A DNA stretch of 64,000 nt, taken from positions 2,780,001 to 2,844,000 of the forward strand of contig OU696590.1 of NCBI GenBank assembly GCA_916048095.2. Reading direction: 5' to 3'. This stretch comes from Sacculina carcini (taxonomy: Eukaryota; Arthropoda; Thecostraca; Sacculinidae). The notes under the pieces were generated by a model. It saw only the letters and a list, made by a program, of their open reading frames with translations, did not search any database and was not told the DNA's origin. Positions 30,970-41,927 of this stretch are shown in pieces (the first letter of the stretch is position 1; every line of letters begins with the position of its first letter). The translations under genes were made by a program, and so were the position numbers.

Positions 30970-33179
30970 CTTCTAGGACCTAGCCCTAGCTCGAGGGCCG
31001 ACCGTAATTATTCATAGTAAATGTTAGTAACTATGTACCTGATAATCCTTTATTGTGGTCATTAAAATAGTAAATCATTAGTATTAGTAACCATAATTAG
31101 ACATAATAAGTAAAAAACCGATGCCCAGTGTACAAGGGGCGCACAGACCATGTAGTACCCCGTCTTAAAGCGAAGAAAAGTGGGAGAATCGAACACCAAA
31201 CAAAATATATCATGATTAAGCCAAAAAAAAATTGGTAAACACATCGATTCAAGATAAGATGGAGAAATATAAGGCATACGTCAAGGTTGATTTGGTGAGA
31301 AGCTACTATGCTAAAACGCATAAATTATAAGAAATTAAGCAGCCGAAACCTACTCCACCAAAATTGTTTAGGCAACGTAATAATTCATGAAGAGCAACAC
31401 TGTCACTAACTCATATAAACAACACCGAAACACACCAACACACGCCAACAGCGGAAACCTACCAGACACCGTTGTTTGCATCTCGTTATATCACCCCCAG
31501 AAGTACATAAACAAGGGTTGATTGATATTAAACGCCTAGTATTTAGACAAATTGAATTTTAATAGTCAATTAAATGAAAAATTAGACAGGATATCTACTT
31601 CGGTTCCATTACAATTTTTAAAACATTATTCAACTGTGTTGTTTATGCAACCCTAACTGAAGAACCCATGTTTCTGAGTTATGACTTCAAATTATTATAA
31701 ACCTTAATTTTGATCATGTAGTGTGGCATAGGTTTGTTTCTACATAATCGTAGACGAGTGCACCTCTTGATTATACTCACCGACAGTGCACCCTCGTGTT
31801 CCACCATGTTTTCGTACTGGACAAGTAGTGACATCTGTCGACTTTCTGGTGAATTTCGACGTTATTTGTTAGTGGGAAAGCGCTCATAGTGTGGAATGAT
31901 TGTGTTTTTATTTGTTGTTTCGTGATGTGCCCTATTTGATGGATACTGGAAACTATTTTTCATGGTGTTTTTCGTGGTTTTTATGGTGTTCCGTTGTGGT
32001 GTTCTATATCTGGAGTAGTTTGTCAGCACTTCTAGCAAAGGTATTATATTCCTAGCAGTGAAGGACTTTTTGATGTTGTTTGAAATGTAAGATGCAGTGT
32101 TCCAGGGTACTTTACACCTAAAATCTGTATTATGGGCGATTTTTAAGTTTTATCCGATGTATTTCTAGGGGTATTTTACGTTTGTGTTTTAAATGGGTAT
32201 GTCTTCGCTTGTACGTCTCTGCGTCCTGTAAGGATAGATGGTATTTTGTATATTTGTGTTTTGGTTCGGGTTGTTCTTGTAAGTATAGCTTTCTTTTACG
32301 TGTTATTCGATAATACTTTATTCTTAATTGCATTTTGGGTTTGTTCGTCGTTTTCATCTTGCAGAAATGCTTTCGTTGTTTTGTTTCATTTGTCTTCCAG
32401 AAGTGTTCTAACGTCATCATGTTGCTTAGCTGTTGAATGGATCTCATATGTAGTGAGTGCGTATTTTTATCCCATGATCCTTTAAACTCTGTGGCCTGGG
32501 CTTATAAACGGCGCTTTTGGATACCTCAAGCTGATGATTTCATAAGTGTGATTGATGTTCAGATGCAGGATCAGATCGGGTCATGATCCGCCTCGAACAA
32601 ATGTGACGAGTTTTATTATCGGCCGATTGTTTCAATATTGCTCCCTATATGTGGAATCATATTCCATGAGTATTTATATATGGTGTGGTCCTGTGCTCTA
32701 GAACATTTTAGTAGGCTTATGCATTTCCATGGTTTAATGGTTTAAGCATTAAGGAAGGGTTTAAGCATTTACATTTGAATACGTAGTTTCACACCGTCCT
32801 TATAATGTACTAGTGTAGTTATACATTATCTGGAGTATCGCGTAAATACTTATCATTGAAGTTAATGTCATTACGTTGATTGTTAGTTTTCATTTGACAC
32901 TTTATGCTGTGTTGTGCATCATATGATGGAGAAAGTATGCACATTTTCAACGTCCATACATAGAGAACGAAGAGGAACTCAGACGAGCTGTTTACAAGGA
33001 ATGAAGTAAAAACAGGCCAAATAAGAATATGTGTTCTGGAAAACCAGAGGGAAAAGAAGGAAAAAATGAGAAACTGAAAAGGGAAGAAAGAGGATATACA
33101 GAAAAGATGGAAGAGAGGAATGGCATAATCGAACAAGTGAGTGTCGATGTGAAGGCAATACTCCCGATCGAAGGCGGAA
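30970..33179. other. AT-rich non-coding stretch, no recognised gene
   Basis: Only short frames without family resemblance. A GGGGCGCACAGACCATGTAG block near 31136 loosely resembles the LINE/SINE tail and may be another remnant. Pyrimidine-rich minus-strand sequence near 32820-33200 encodes Phe/Ser-rich filler. Confidence 0.5.
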
Positions 33180-33325
33180 CCTGGTTTAGCGCGGATGTTC
33201 GATTTGGACGGAAATGAGTTGAAGAGATGTCTTGAGACGGGATGAAGTGCGATCAATTATGTGTTGGAACGTGTTTGTGTTATCCGTTTGTCATTGTATT
33301 GGTGTTATGAATACAAATTTTTACA
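33180..33325 (+). repeat. Candidate 5' LTR remnant of the 33-39 kb Gypsy element
   Basis: This segment matches 38829-38988 in the same orientation, including TTGAGAC, GTGTTGGAACGTGTTTGT (GTGTTGAAACGTGTCTGT in the other copy) and GTTATGAATACA ending in TTTTTACA. The two flank a gag-pol remnant in direct orientation, as LTRs do. The left limit is not defined. Confidence 0.6.
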
Positions 33326-33599
33326 CTAGTCGGTCGGTGCAGTATATTTTAATATTATCGCAATGTCATGATGACCTGGAATATCAGAGGGTGGTGCGGT
33401 TGCGAATTTGGAAGGAAGCTCCGATGTGCGCACAGTACCGGAGTGTGATGGTACATGAGCCGCTGTGGAATAGTGGACGAGTGCACAGATGCTATGCGAA
33501 TTGAAAGAGATTTTGCTAATGGCGATGGTGCCCGTTCGCTTAGTGGGAGGTGTATTTTGTGATCATCGTGATGTCGAGTGCACCTGAGCAGCCTTGTAA

Positions 33600-34517
33600 C
33601 AAGCGTTCGGAGTGGACAAATTTTGGGAATTTGAGAGGTTTCGCAGTCACCGGTTTCAATCAGGTGAGTCCCCTAACGTGTTTCTTGTGGACCTTGAAGT
33701 GATGACTGAGTCTTTAGGTGGTGCACATGAGCAGTGGGAGTGTGTATTTGTGACCGGCCTACCGAGCGACGTCTCTCGTCGGTTATTCAAACTGGTGCTG
33801 CTGCAGATAGGCTGACCTTGCAAGACGTTCTGGTTAGAACGCGTATGGCGCTGCAGAGAAAACAAGGAGGATATGCTCAGCGGCCAATGATTCTGAAGGA
33901 ATATGTTGTCTCGGAGGCAAAAGAGAACATTATAATTTGACCTATCGAATATGCTTGAACTTCAATGAGCTAGGACATTTCAGTAAGGAACGTTCCAGAT
34001 AATTGATAAAGTGTTTCTGACGCAACAAAATAGGCCACATTTCGAGAAATTGCGCGGAAAAGACAACCGGAGAGTTTTAGTCAACACCGGCGCTCTCCGC
34101 AGTTACTGAAGAGGCACATCCGACAGTAACACACTGACACTGGTTTTTGGTGTTGTATTGTGCCGAATGATGTGTGTAATCGTTGGACCAGACAAAAAAC
34201 GAAAGGGAACAAGGGAGATAATCTTTCACCTGTGATTATGTACCAAACTGCACCGTAAGAGTCAAAGAACGTTCGGCCACGTTGAATATACTGGTTGTGC
34301 TGGGAAACCCACAATAATTTGACATATTTCTAGGAATGAATGTCATCTTAGAATTTGGCATGTCATCAGGCGGTGTCTACGTTAGTGACCAGATAATGTT
34401 CTTGAGATTCTGTTCGCATGTGACTGCGGTGTGCTACAGGGCGTCAGATCAAAGAAAGAAGAGCAGGACACATTGTGACATCTGTCCCCGAAAGAAGAAT
34501 GTTGAAGTGTCAATGGG
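33600..34517 (+). pseudogene. Gypsy-type gag and protease remnant
   Basis: Gag-like sequence (FERFRSHRFQSGESPNVFLV, then FVTGLPSDVSRRL and, in another frame, ADRLTLQDVLVRTRMALQ) is followed near 33945-34080 by two decayed CCHC knuckles (CLNFNELGHFSKER and CFxRNKIGHISRNC), then a protease remnant (VNTGALRS for the catalytic D-T-G, and later FLGMNVI with GGVYVSD). Many frameshifts and stops. The frame is interrupted after the codons for Cys-Gln-Trp at 34508-34516 by a LINE and resumes at 36731. Confidence 0.78.
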
Positions 34518-36730
34518 CTGGTCAAGGGTTCACCACGTCGGGGCGATATTTTTAGACATTGAGAAGGCATCACACCACATGGCGGCATGATATCCTGTAC
34601 AAACTACATCGTTGTAGTGTCAGAGGCAACAGGGTGAGATATGTGAATATTCTCCTCTTACATTGCACTGTGCGTGTGGGAAACTCTGTCTCGTCCGTTT
34701 GATCAGACAGGAGTCGTTCCACAGTGTATTGTGCTCAGCGTGACTCTTTTTGCCATCATGATCAACGACATTGACACTCATTTACTTCCATCGGTTGTAC
34801 GGTCTCTGTGGACAATTTCGCTATATGGTGTTACCCGCGCAGCACTATCTCTGGTCAACATCAGTTGCAGTTGGTATTGAACATAATAGAGACTAGGGTA
34901 ACGCGTAATGGATTCCACTCCTCGACGTCCAAAACGGTCGGCGTACATTTTTGCCTCCGTCGAGGTGTCTACCCTGATATGGAGGTGGAATTGTATGGCA
35001 GTGTTGTTTCATTCCAACGTACGGCTCGGTTTTTTTGGTGTCTCGATTGCTCGCGTCTCGATTACGCATCGTATATGATCAGTCTTCGTAGTCAGCAAAA
35101 AGCCGTTTGAATTTCGTACACCATGCAGGGTTAAGCATTGCCACTGGCGCATTTCGTATGTAACCAATTATCAGTCTCCTTGTCGAGGCGGATAAGGCTT
35201 CGCTAACGCTCCGACATGTAGAACTGAACATGCTATTCTTGCAAGTTGGCATACACATATGAAAACCTTGCGTATGACGTGGTATTTTCCGACATGTGCC
35301 TGAGCAGCAGTACTTATCAGGACCTCAGCGTTATGTTCTGTTTTGCATCAAATTGAAGGTACCGCTGGAATCATGCGGTATGGGCGCTAACGACGTCCTC
35401 ATACAAGAATACACAGCGGAGTCACCTTGGGAATTGGTTACATCCCAGGTTGACATCTGGCTAGCAGCTCTGCCGAAAACACCTTACTGTGACCAGTGTG
35501 CTTCTCAAGAGCACTGGAGCGGATTCACTCCTATGGATGGTATACTGATGTGTACACTGGCCGATCTAAGTCGACCAGCTGTGTGAGCTGTACGTTTGTA
35601 AGTGGAGGTACGTGCCACTCGAATACGGTGACACCGAGCACTTCCCCTTCCATTCACCGAGCACTTCCATTACACCATTCTTGAGAATATGCACCACCAG
35701 GGCATGTATGTGAAGCTCTGCTGGATTCCGGTCCGTATTGGTATTATGGATAACGGGCGAACTGACAGCCGCAAAAAGGCTACCGAACGATACTTTTATT
35801 CTTTCTATTTTAACTTTCCTATTCGTATTCAGACTTTTATCCTATCATTCATCGTTTTATTCGTCCTCGTTGGCAGCTTTTCTGGGATGAATTTGAGTTT
35901 CATGAGCTGAAAGCAATGAAACCCGAAATTGGACATTGGATGTGCTCATTTCACCGAAAGAGGTCCGAGGAGATGCTGCCCTATCGTTTACGTGTGGGTC
36001 ACACGTACGTCACGCATCGCCATTTTTGGTCGGACAACGTGAACCTGCGTGCACTGCTGCGTGCACTTTTCTCCGTGCAAAACATTCTGGTAGAATGTGC
36101 AGCATTCTCAGAGGCGCGTCAACAACATGTTGGATCTGTCCGGACGATAGATGATGACCGCCTCGTAGTCGAGTGGCTAAGATGCACGCTCTGTGCACGA
36201 GGGGTCCAGTGTTCGATTCACTAGCGAGGTGAGACGGTTTGGTTCGTTTCTTAAAGGGATCGCCCAATTGCCGCAGGGTGGATTTCATGTGCGCGCAGCC
36301 ATGCAGTTTCTGTATTGGCCGTGACTTCGACAGCCCGTGTGTAGCGGCCGGATCTACGGTTTGCCAGCCGGTGCCGTTGGGTTTTGTTCATGCAAAATTC
36401 ACGCGAACATGAGCTTTTCCACTGCTGTGTTCAAATCCGTAATTATAGCATTGATGATGTACGTTTGTTTATATGATGATGGTGATGTTTGTTGTTTTTT
36501 TATTGTATGTTTTGATGATGGCGCATGTTTAAGCTTGTACGGTTTATGCATTTCAAGATTATTGATTTTGTTTTTTGGCATTCATATCCATATCGCTCAC
36601 CCTCACTCCTGTTTATGTCATCGCTTCGTCACTTTCATAGGCATTGTTTAATGGAGATTAGGTACGTGACTGTGGTGTGTCATATGGTCCTAGAAGCCGG
36701 TGCATCCCTTAAACACAATATATGAATGAA
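34518..36730 (+). mobile_element. 5'-truncated I-type LINE inserted into the Gypsy element
   Basis: Bounded by the duplicated TGTCAATGGG (34508-34517 and 36731-36740). Begins within the RT (HHVGAIFLDIEKA), continues with the motif-B/palm region (a decayed QGVPQGS-like VVPQCIVLSVTLFAIMINDI) and an RNase H remnant (WIPVRIGIMDNGRTDSRKKA near 35725), then the C-terminal block (EIGHWMCSFHRKRSEE ... SVQNILVECAAFSEA). The tail carries GGCCxGTGCAxCCC-like GCCGGTGCATCCCTTAAACA and ATGAATGAATG. All frames are broken. A tRNA-like segment lies inside it at 36168-36232. Confidence 0.85.
36168..36232 (+). ncRNA. tRNA-like SINE head inside the LINE copy
   Basis: The segment starts CCTCG and ends CGAGG (complementary, acceptor-like stem). 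It has an A-box-like AGTCGAGTGGCTAAG, a hairpin TGCAC-GCTCT-GTGCA at the anticodon position and a T-arm AGTG-TTCGATT-CACT with a B-box-like GTTCGATTC. It interrupts the LINE relative to the copy at 49.7 kb. At about 63 nt with a 5-nt anticodon loop it is not a functional tRNA gene; it is most likely the head of a SINE whose body extends to about 36400. Confidence 0.6.
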
Positions 36731-37995
36731 TGTCAATGGGTCTTGATAAATGATGTTGAGCCCCAAGTGCTGCCAAATCGTGCGGCACAGTGCAATGTGC
36801 CTAACGACGTTTGGGAGGCGTTTAATGCAGAAATCGATTCGTGGATTTAAGAAATATTGCTTATCTCGTACGATGACCGCGTGCGCGATCCTGCAAGATT
36901 CTTGTTATCACTGATGACAGTGTAGCAGGAGAACAAGCAAAAATACTATCTGTGCTGAATTTTCGGCGCTTGAATTAATATGCTTAATGCGGATGCAGCG
37001 GATGCAGATGCAGCGAGGATAAATTACTGCTGATGCAGTTGACTGTGAGGATAAATTACGAACGTGGAAGAGAAAATGTGAGAATATCCTCATGTTGTGT
37101 TTGACCAAAGCCAATCTGCAGATAGCAGTCGACGAGTCTTTATGGTCGTTTCAGACAGTGCGTTACAAAAGTAAATTGTACTGTTTGACACGCTTTGGCT
37201 TTGGTCTGAATTCAGCACCAACTATCATACATACTTATTAGCAAGGTGCTATCGCTGAATGACGAGACTTTTTTGCGGTACGTCGACGTGCGTGGATGAC
37301 GTCATAGTTGATGGAGAAATTTGTCTCACCACAGATTGTGATGGATCATCTGGAAACGTGTGGACTTGAGATAAAGGATATACAACAAATGGCAAGCGGT
37401 GCTAGAGTATTGGGACTGAGGGTGTTCAGGTAGCGTATTGGCACGATGACATAGAATCGGGACAATGAATTTCCGGAATGTCCACAAAAGCTTATATGGC
37501 GTAGTGTATTTTCATTGAGAGGTAATCTTGTGTCCCATTATCCTGTTACGAATTGGTTTAGAGTAGTAACATCATGCCTGAAACGGATGGTTACGGAGTA
37601 CACGAATGCATGGAATGATGAAGTTTTGGATACCAGCGTTCAAAAATGCGTTTGTGAGCTGTTGTGTCGGGTAAACAGAGATGATCCAGTGAAGGGTATG
37701 TGACCAATCTACGGAAACGCTGCGAAGAAGTCAGTGGACGCGAGTGATAATGGTATTGGTGTCGTTGTTCAAGTGGATGGTTGGACACTGGAGAACGGCT
37801 GTTGATTGAGGAAAGATACCCATCATATCAACAGCAGAACTGAACGCGGTAATGAAAGGTCTCACAATAGCGTAGACTAGAGTGTAATGCTACATAATTA
37901 TTAGATAATTCAGCGATTGCTCACTCGTGGCTGAAAACGACATCTACATGTGAGTTGCTGATTAGACGATTAATTGACATTGTTAACAATGAACA
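36731..37995 (+). pseudogene. Gypsy-type reverse transcriptase and RNase H remnant
   Basis: Resumes the Gypsy frame after the LINE (CQWVLINDVEPQVLPNR, AEIDSW). Further blocks are QENKQKY, LTKANLQIAVDESLWSFQTV, the LTRFGFGLNSAPTI core and a degenerate catalytic box CVDDVIVD (Cys for the usual Tyr) near 37290. The connection (NWFRVVTSCLKRMVTEY) and RNase H-like region (DASDNGIGVVVQVDGW) extend to about 37990. Many stops. No integrase recognised before the LINE at about 38000. Confidence 0.75.
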
Positions 37996-37999
37996 ATGT

Positions 38000-38665
38000 A
38001 ATGTACATTGTTCATTCATTTATTGTTACCATATGGAACCCAGCCCGAGAATATCTAGATTACATTCAAGCAATGTATATGGAAGTAATGGAGCGATTAA
38101 TTAAATGAGCGTGAGGGTGAGTGATGTGAATATGAATGTCAGAAAAATCAAATTCAATAAATATTTTTGAAAGGACCGACTGTTCTTGTCCAAAAACCTT
38201 GTCAATATCCTGAACGGAACCAAGACAACATTGACGCGCCTCTGAGAATGCTGAGCATTCCATCAGGATGTGTTGCACGGAAAGACGGACATTACATACG
38301 CTGGACGTAAATTCGGGTTGTCCGAATACAAGATGTCGATGCGTGGCGTACATGTGACCCACACGCAGACGACAGAGCGCCACCTCTTCGAACCTCTTCC
38401 GGCGATATGAGAACATCCAATGTCCAATTTCGGGCTTCACTGCTTTGAGTTTATGAGGACCACATTCATTTCAGAAAAGCTGACAGCGAGAACGGGTGAA
38501 ACGATAAATGATAAAAGTCAGAATACGGAACGGCAAAGTTAAAATATAATTTATATAATTGTTGGTAGTTTGATGGAAGAATATGAAATAAACGGAAAAC
38601 CATAACGTTGATTATGCGAGTAAAAAGCGGATAGATTGGCTCGTGTACCTGTGTCATAGCTGAAA
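38000..38665 (-). mobile_element. I-type LINE 3' fragment
   Basis: Minus-strand C-terminal coding sequence (EIGHWMFSYRRKRFEEVALC, HRHLVFGQPEF, LSVQHILMECSAFSEARQ; 38440-38190) closely matches the copy at 49520-49740. Upstream sequence to about 38665 corresponds to the spacer after the RNase H domain. 5'-truncated; it lies between the Gypsy RNase H remnant and the candidate 3' LTR. Confidence 0.85.
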
Positions 38666-38732
38666 ATGCATTATATGTGTGCCGTAGCTATTGTGTTGGA
38701 CGATGTGTTGATGTTAGGCGCTTCCGGTACAT

Positions 38733-38815
38733 GGAACCACCGCAGGGTGGTAATAGTGATTGCACTCTTCCCATGCTACTGGATTTGCCTGTCATTAATA
38801 ATACTAATATTCATA
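38733..38815 (+). repeat. LINE-like 3' terminus, solo
   Basis: The block CGCTTCCGGTACATGGAACC ... CCGCAGGGTGGTAATAGTGA ... CCCATGCTACTGGATTTGCC is repeated in inverse orientation at 41283-41370. It ends in an AATAATACTAAT tail, which fits the 3' end of a non-LTR element. Confidence 0.65.
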
Positions 38816-38828
38816 ATTACATTGAGCG

Positions 38829-38988
38829 CTGGTTTTGCATTGAGTGCGAATATTTGAACTCAACGGAAGTGTGTTGAATGGATTCATTGAGACAGGAGTT
38901 AATATTTTGTTCATGATAAATTGTGTGTTGAAACGTGTCTGTATAATTTGTTTGCATTCTATTTGTGTTATGAATACAGTCTTTTACA
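38829..38988 (+). repeat. Candidate 3' LTR remnant of the 33-39 kb Gypsy element
   Basis: Direct repeat of 33180-33325 ending in TTTTACA. It lies only about 150 bp upstream of the first recognised exon of the large RRM/zinc-finger gene. Confidence 0.6.
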
Positions 38989-39135
38989 AATATGGATATG
39001 GGCACACAAGGTGGTGTATACTATCCGTCATTCCGAATCCCGTGTTGATTTTTAATGCGGAGTTTTTCTTATTTGATGTTTTCTTCTAGGGACTATACCA
39101 TGACTTGCTTTCTTGTATAATGCATTGTTTTTCAG

Positions 39136-39301
39136 TGATGGAAGACTCTGCGTATGTTGAAAAACTTCGGAGTCTTCAGCAGTATGTTCCATTTTTGCAT
39201 CGGATGATTCATAAGCTGGAAACACTCAGTGATTCTGGACGCGAAGCACAGTTGCAGAAAATTAAACAGCTGTTGAAAATTCTAACCGACAGTAAACCGA
39301 G
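39136..39301 (+). CDS. Large RRM/zinc-finger gene, exon A (MED15-like helical segment)
   Basis: Acceptor TTTTTCAG ends at 39135; donor GTGAAT at 39302. An ATG at 39138 may be the start, or the frame may continue from upstream. It encodes YVEKLRSLQQYVPFLHRMI and LQKIKQLLKILTDSKPR, an amphipathic helical stretch. With exon B it follows the pattern of the conserved MED15 segment (Y-x-x-KL ... RMI-x-K ... K-x-LL-x-ILTD ... KCE-x-x-L-x-KL). That is family knowledge from memory, so the resemblance is tentative. It ends in phase 2, matching exon B. Confidence 0.7.
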
Positions 39302-41139
39302 GTGAATATACTTTACCGCTTCTATAGTTTTATCGTTGTAATTTTTCCGTAGGGTCTACCGGAAGGTTCATATTCAGTAACTAGGATTAATTTTCAACTC
39401 AAACGCAAACTTTCAAAATAAACTCATTTTCAATACAAAATATGTTGATGGCGCCTAGTTATGAATTGGCTTCTCTTCTTTTGAGCTTGTCTACCATTGT
39501 ACATTTTGATTATCAACTGCGCTACTATGGTGGTAACGTTTGTTGCACGCTGCGTGATTCCCATTGATAATTTTCACTCATTACCACAACTGCACAACAT
39601 GTTTCCCTCCTTTATGATTATTTACTATTCTGGCCGTATTGAGTGATGTAGCACACTACTGGCTACTTATTGGTTTCATGTTCCATGTATTCGACACTGA
39701 GCAATATATGATTGAAAGAAAGTGACGGAACGAGTTTTTTGCCGGCGAGTTGTCAGCCCGTCGGTCAGTCATGAAACGAGTGAACGAGGGCGGGTGAAGA
39801 AGTTCGTATGTCAGCCAGCTTATGATGCACCCCATGTCTGAAATGGCTTTTAACTTCTCGGTTCAATGAAATTTGAGTTGAAATGGTTTTGTGATATAGT
39901 CGTTGGACTATATCAATCATAATAATTTTTTAGCATTGAATTGATTTGTCAAATGTTGGTACGAATGGTCGTTCAGAGTACGGGAGACCAATTTTTGGGG
40001 AACCGGTTATCGGGGTTACTGCAACTCAATACTCATTTTGTGGCTGGGTTATATCTGGCGTTACATCTCTTAATATTCGGGTGTATTTCGCATCCATGCA
40101 ACAAATGCAGTGTTCGCACCCCTTTCGAATCAGCAGACAGTTGTCGCACCTCCATTATACCCGCATTCAGTTCTCGCATCCCCTGGAATCTTGATAGGTA
40201 TAGGAAAATATCTTTGACGTAACAACATTTTCTTACTGAATATTCGTTCATACAACTCCTTTTAGAGGATTAGGCAAAACTACGTTTTTCAGAAAGAATA
40301 GAATGTATAGGTTAAACATATAATTTATCTTACAAATTTTTACAGAAATCCTCGTACCCCTTGGGAACCAGGCTCGCACCACCGGCTAAGAATCCCTTTT
40401 ATAGAGGGACGATACCTTGTCGATACACCCAGATACATTCCTTATTGTGTCTAATGATGCTGGCGTGTGTTGCCATTCTTATGAAATATGTCTTATTTGA
40501 TATTGCTCGGATTGGATACCTCGAAATTTGACTTGGTTTTACACTAATATATCGGAGTGTGTTGACTTCAATTTAGATTAAACAAGGCCTCGTTCACGCG
40601 GATTTCAAGGCAGACTACAACGGTAAAATACGGTTTTAGCGAAGCTGGTCTACCTAGCGTGGAATTTGTTTCCCTCTCTGTTTCATAAGTTTTCCTCCGG
40701 TAATTGAAAGTCATCCTGAACCGGATAAGTATCTAGGAACTGCAATGCTGCCCCGTTTTTGGCATGTGTCCGGAAGGAAGGTTACTCGGCTGTACAACTT
40801 GTTGAAGTGATGGCGTTTTTTTGAGTTGATGAATACTAGCAGAATGGTCGAGTGGGATAGATCAACAGGCGTTCTAATGTTGGGACTTGTTTCGATCATC
40901 GTTGCAGGGGTCACGCTTTCATATGATCAGGGAGTGTTTCTGGCAAGCTGAAATCCTAACTCATTAGGCAAATCGATCATTGGTACCCCCCGTAAGCTGG
41001 TTTTGTAAAATACTGATGTGTCTTTGATGTCGGCATTGTCCTGGTACAAATGCATCTAAATTTTCATATATATTCTTATTTATATGGCATAATTACCTGG
41101 AATATTTTTATCATTAATTCTTGTCTTGTTTTTTTTCAG
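39302..41139. other. Intron A-B, nothing recognised
   Basis: AT-rich intronic sequence with consensus splice ends. Short frames such as 39941-40222 have no family resemblance. Confidence 0.5.
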
Positions 41140-41206
41140 ACTCAAGGGGAATCTACTGGCGAAATGTGAATCTATATTGGTGAAGCTTTATGCGAAAGCT
41201 GAAGGC
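41140..41206 (+). CDS. Large RRM/zinc-finger gene, exon B
   Basis: Acceptor TTTTTTCAG and donor GTAAGT (41207). 67 nt, entering in phase 2 and leaving in phase 0. Encodes LKGNLLAKCESILVKLYAKA, completing the helical segment begun in exon A. Confidence 0.75.
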
Positions 41207-41282
41207 GTAAGTTTTTTGTCATATATATAGTCGGCCCTCCAAATAGCGGAAAAGTCCAAAGTCCGTTATTTGGATTATTGTT

Positions 41283-41370
41283 ATCATTAATTACAGGCAA
41301 ATCCAGTAGCATGGGAAGAGTGCAAGCATTATTACCACCCTGCGGTAGCCCCATGTACTGGAAGCGTCCA
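41283..41370 (-). repeat. LINE-like 3' terminus, inverse copy of 38733-38815
   Basis: The plus strand reads ATTACAGGCAAATCCAGTAG ... CACCCTGCGGTAG ... CATGTACTGGAAGCG, the reverse complement of the block at 38733-38815. A frame here has no other support. Confidence 0.65.
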
Positions 41371-41420
41371 AAAGCTTCAGAGAAAAAGAGAGTTCGAAAA
41401 GAAATAATTCTAGAAAGGGA

Positions 41421-41421
<1 letters not shown>

Positions 41422-41470
<49 letters not shown>
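41422..41470. repeat. (AT)n microsatellite
   Basis: About 24 uninterrupted TA units in the intron between exons B and C. Confidence 0.98.
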
Positions 41471-41472
<2 letters not shown>

Positions 41473-41639
41473 CAATAAAGAAGGGGCCATCATCCGATAA
41501 CACTCCATAATATCACTCCGCCCATGTTTCTCAATAAATATCAACCAAAAAATAGATATGTGATTCAATAAATGACAACCATCAATAAATAAGAATATAT
41601 ATTAATAAATAAGTAATAAATATCAATCAAGGACAATAA

Positions 41640-41890
41640 GTATGATTAAATATGAAACAACCAACAATATAAGTATGATTCAATATGTAACAACAACACA
41701 AATATATGTGATTCAATGAACAACTCCAATAAATATGGTTCAATGAACAACAACACCAATAAATATAATTCAATAAACAAGAACACCAATATATATGATT
41801 CAATAAACAACACCAATACATATGTACGTACATACAAATATATATGATTCAATAAACAATAACAAATATATATGATTCAATAAACTATAA
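41640..41890. repeat. Degenerate minisatellite, 25-35 bp unit
   Basis: Repeats of the form TATATGATTCAATAAACAAC followed by AACACCAA, about eight copies with variable spacing and substitutions. It is reflected in the Tyr/Cys/His-rich artefact frames on the minus strand. Confidence 0.85.
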
Positions 41891-41927
41891 TAGCCATCAC
41901 TGAGTTAAGGTATGATTTCATAAATAA

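Noticed and set aside
31120-31170. Another copy of the LINE/SINE tail
   Set aside because: Only a loose match to GGGGCGCAC and GACCATGTAG; too short and diverged to assert.
33029-33217. Lys/Glu-rich open frame
   Set aside because: It is the complement of a pyrimidine-rich stretch next to the LTR remnant, with no domain or start context.
41421-41890. Tyr/Ile- and Cys/Leu-rich minus-strand frames
   Set aside because: Artefacts of the (AT)n and TGATTCAATAAAC repeats.
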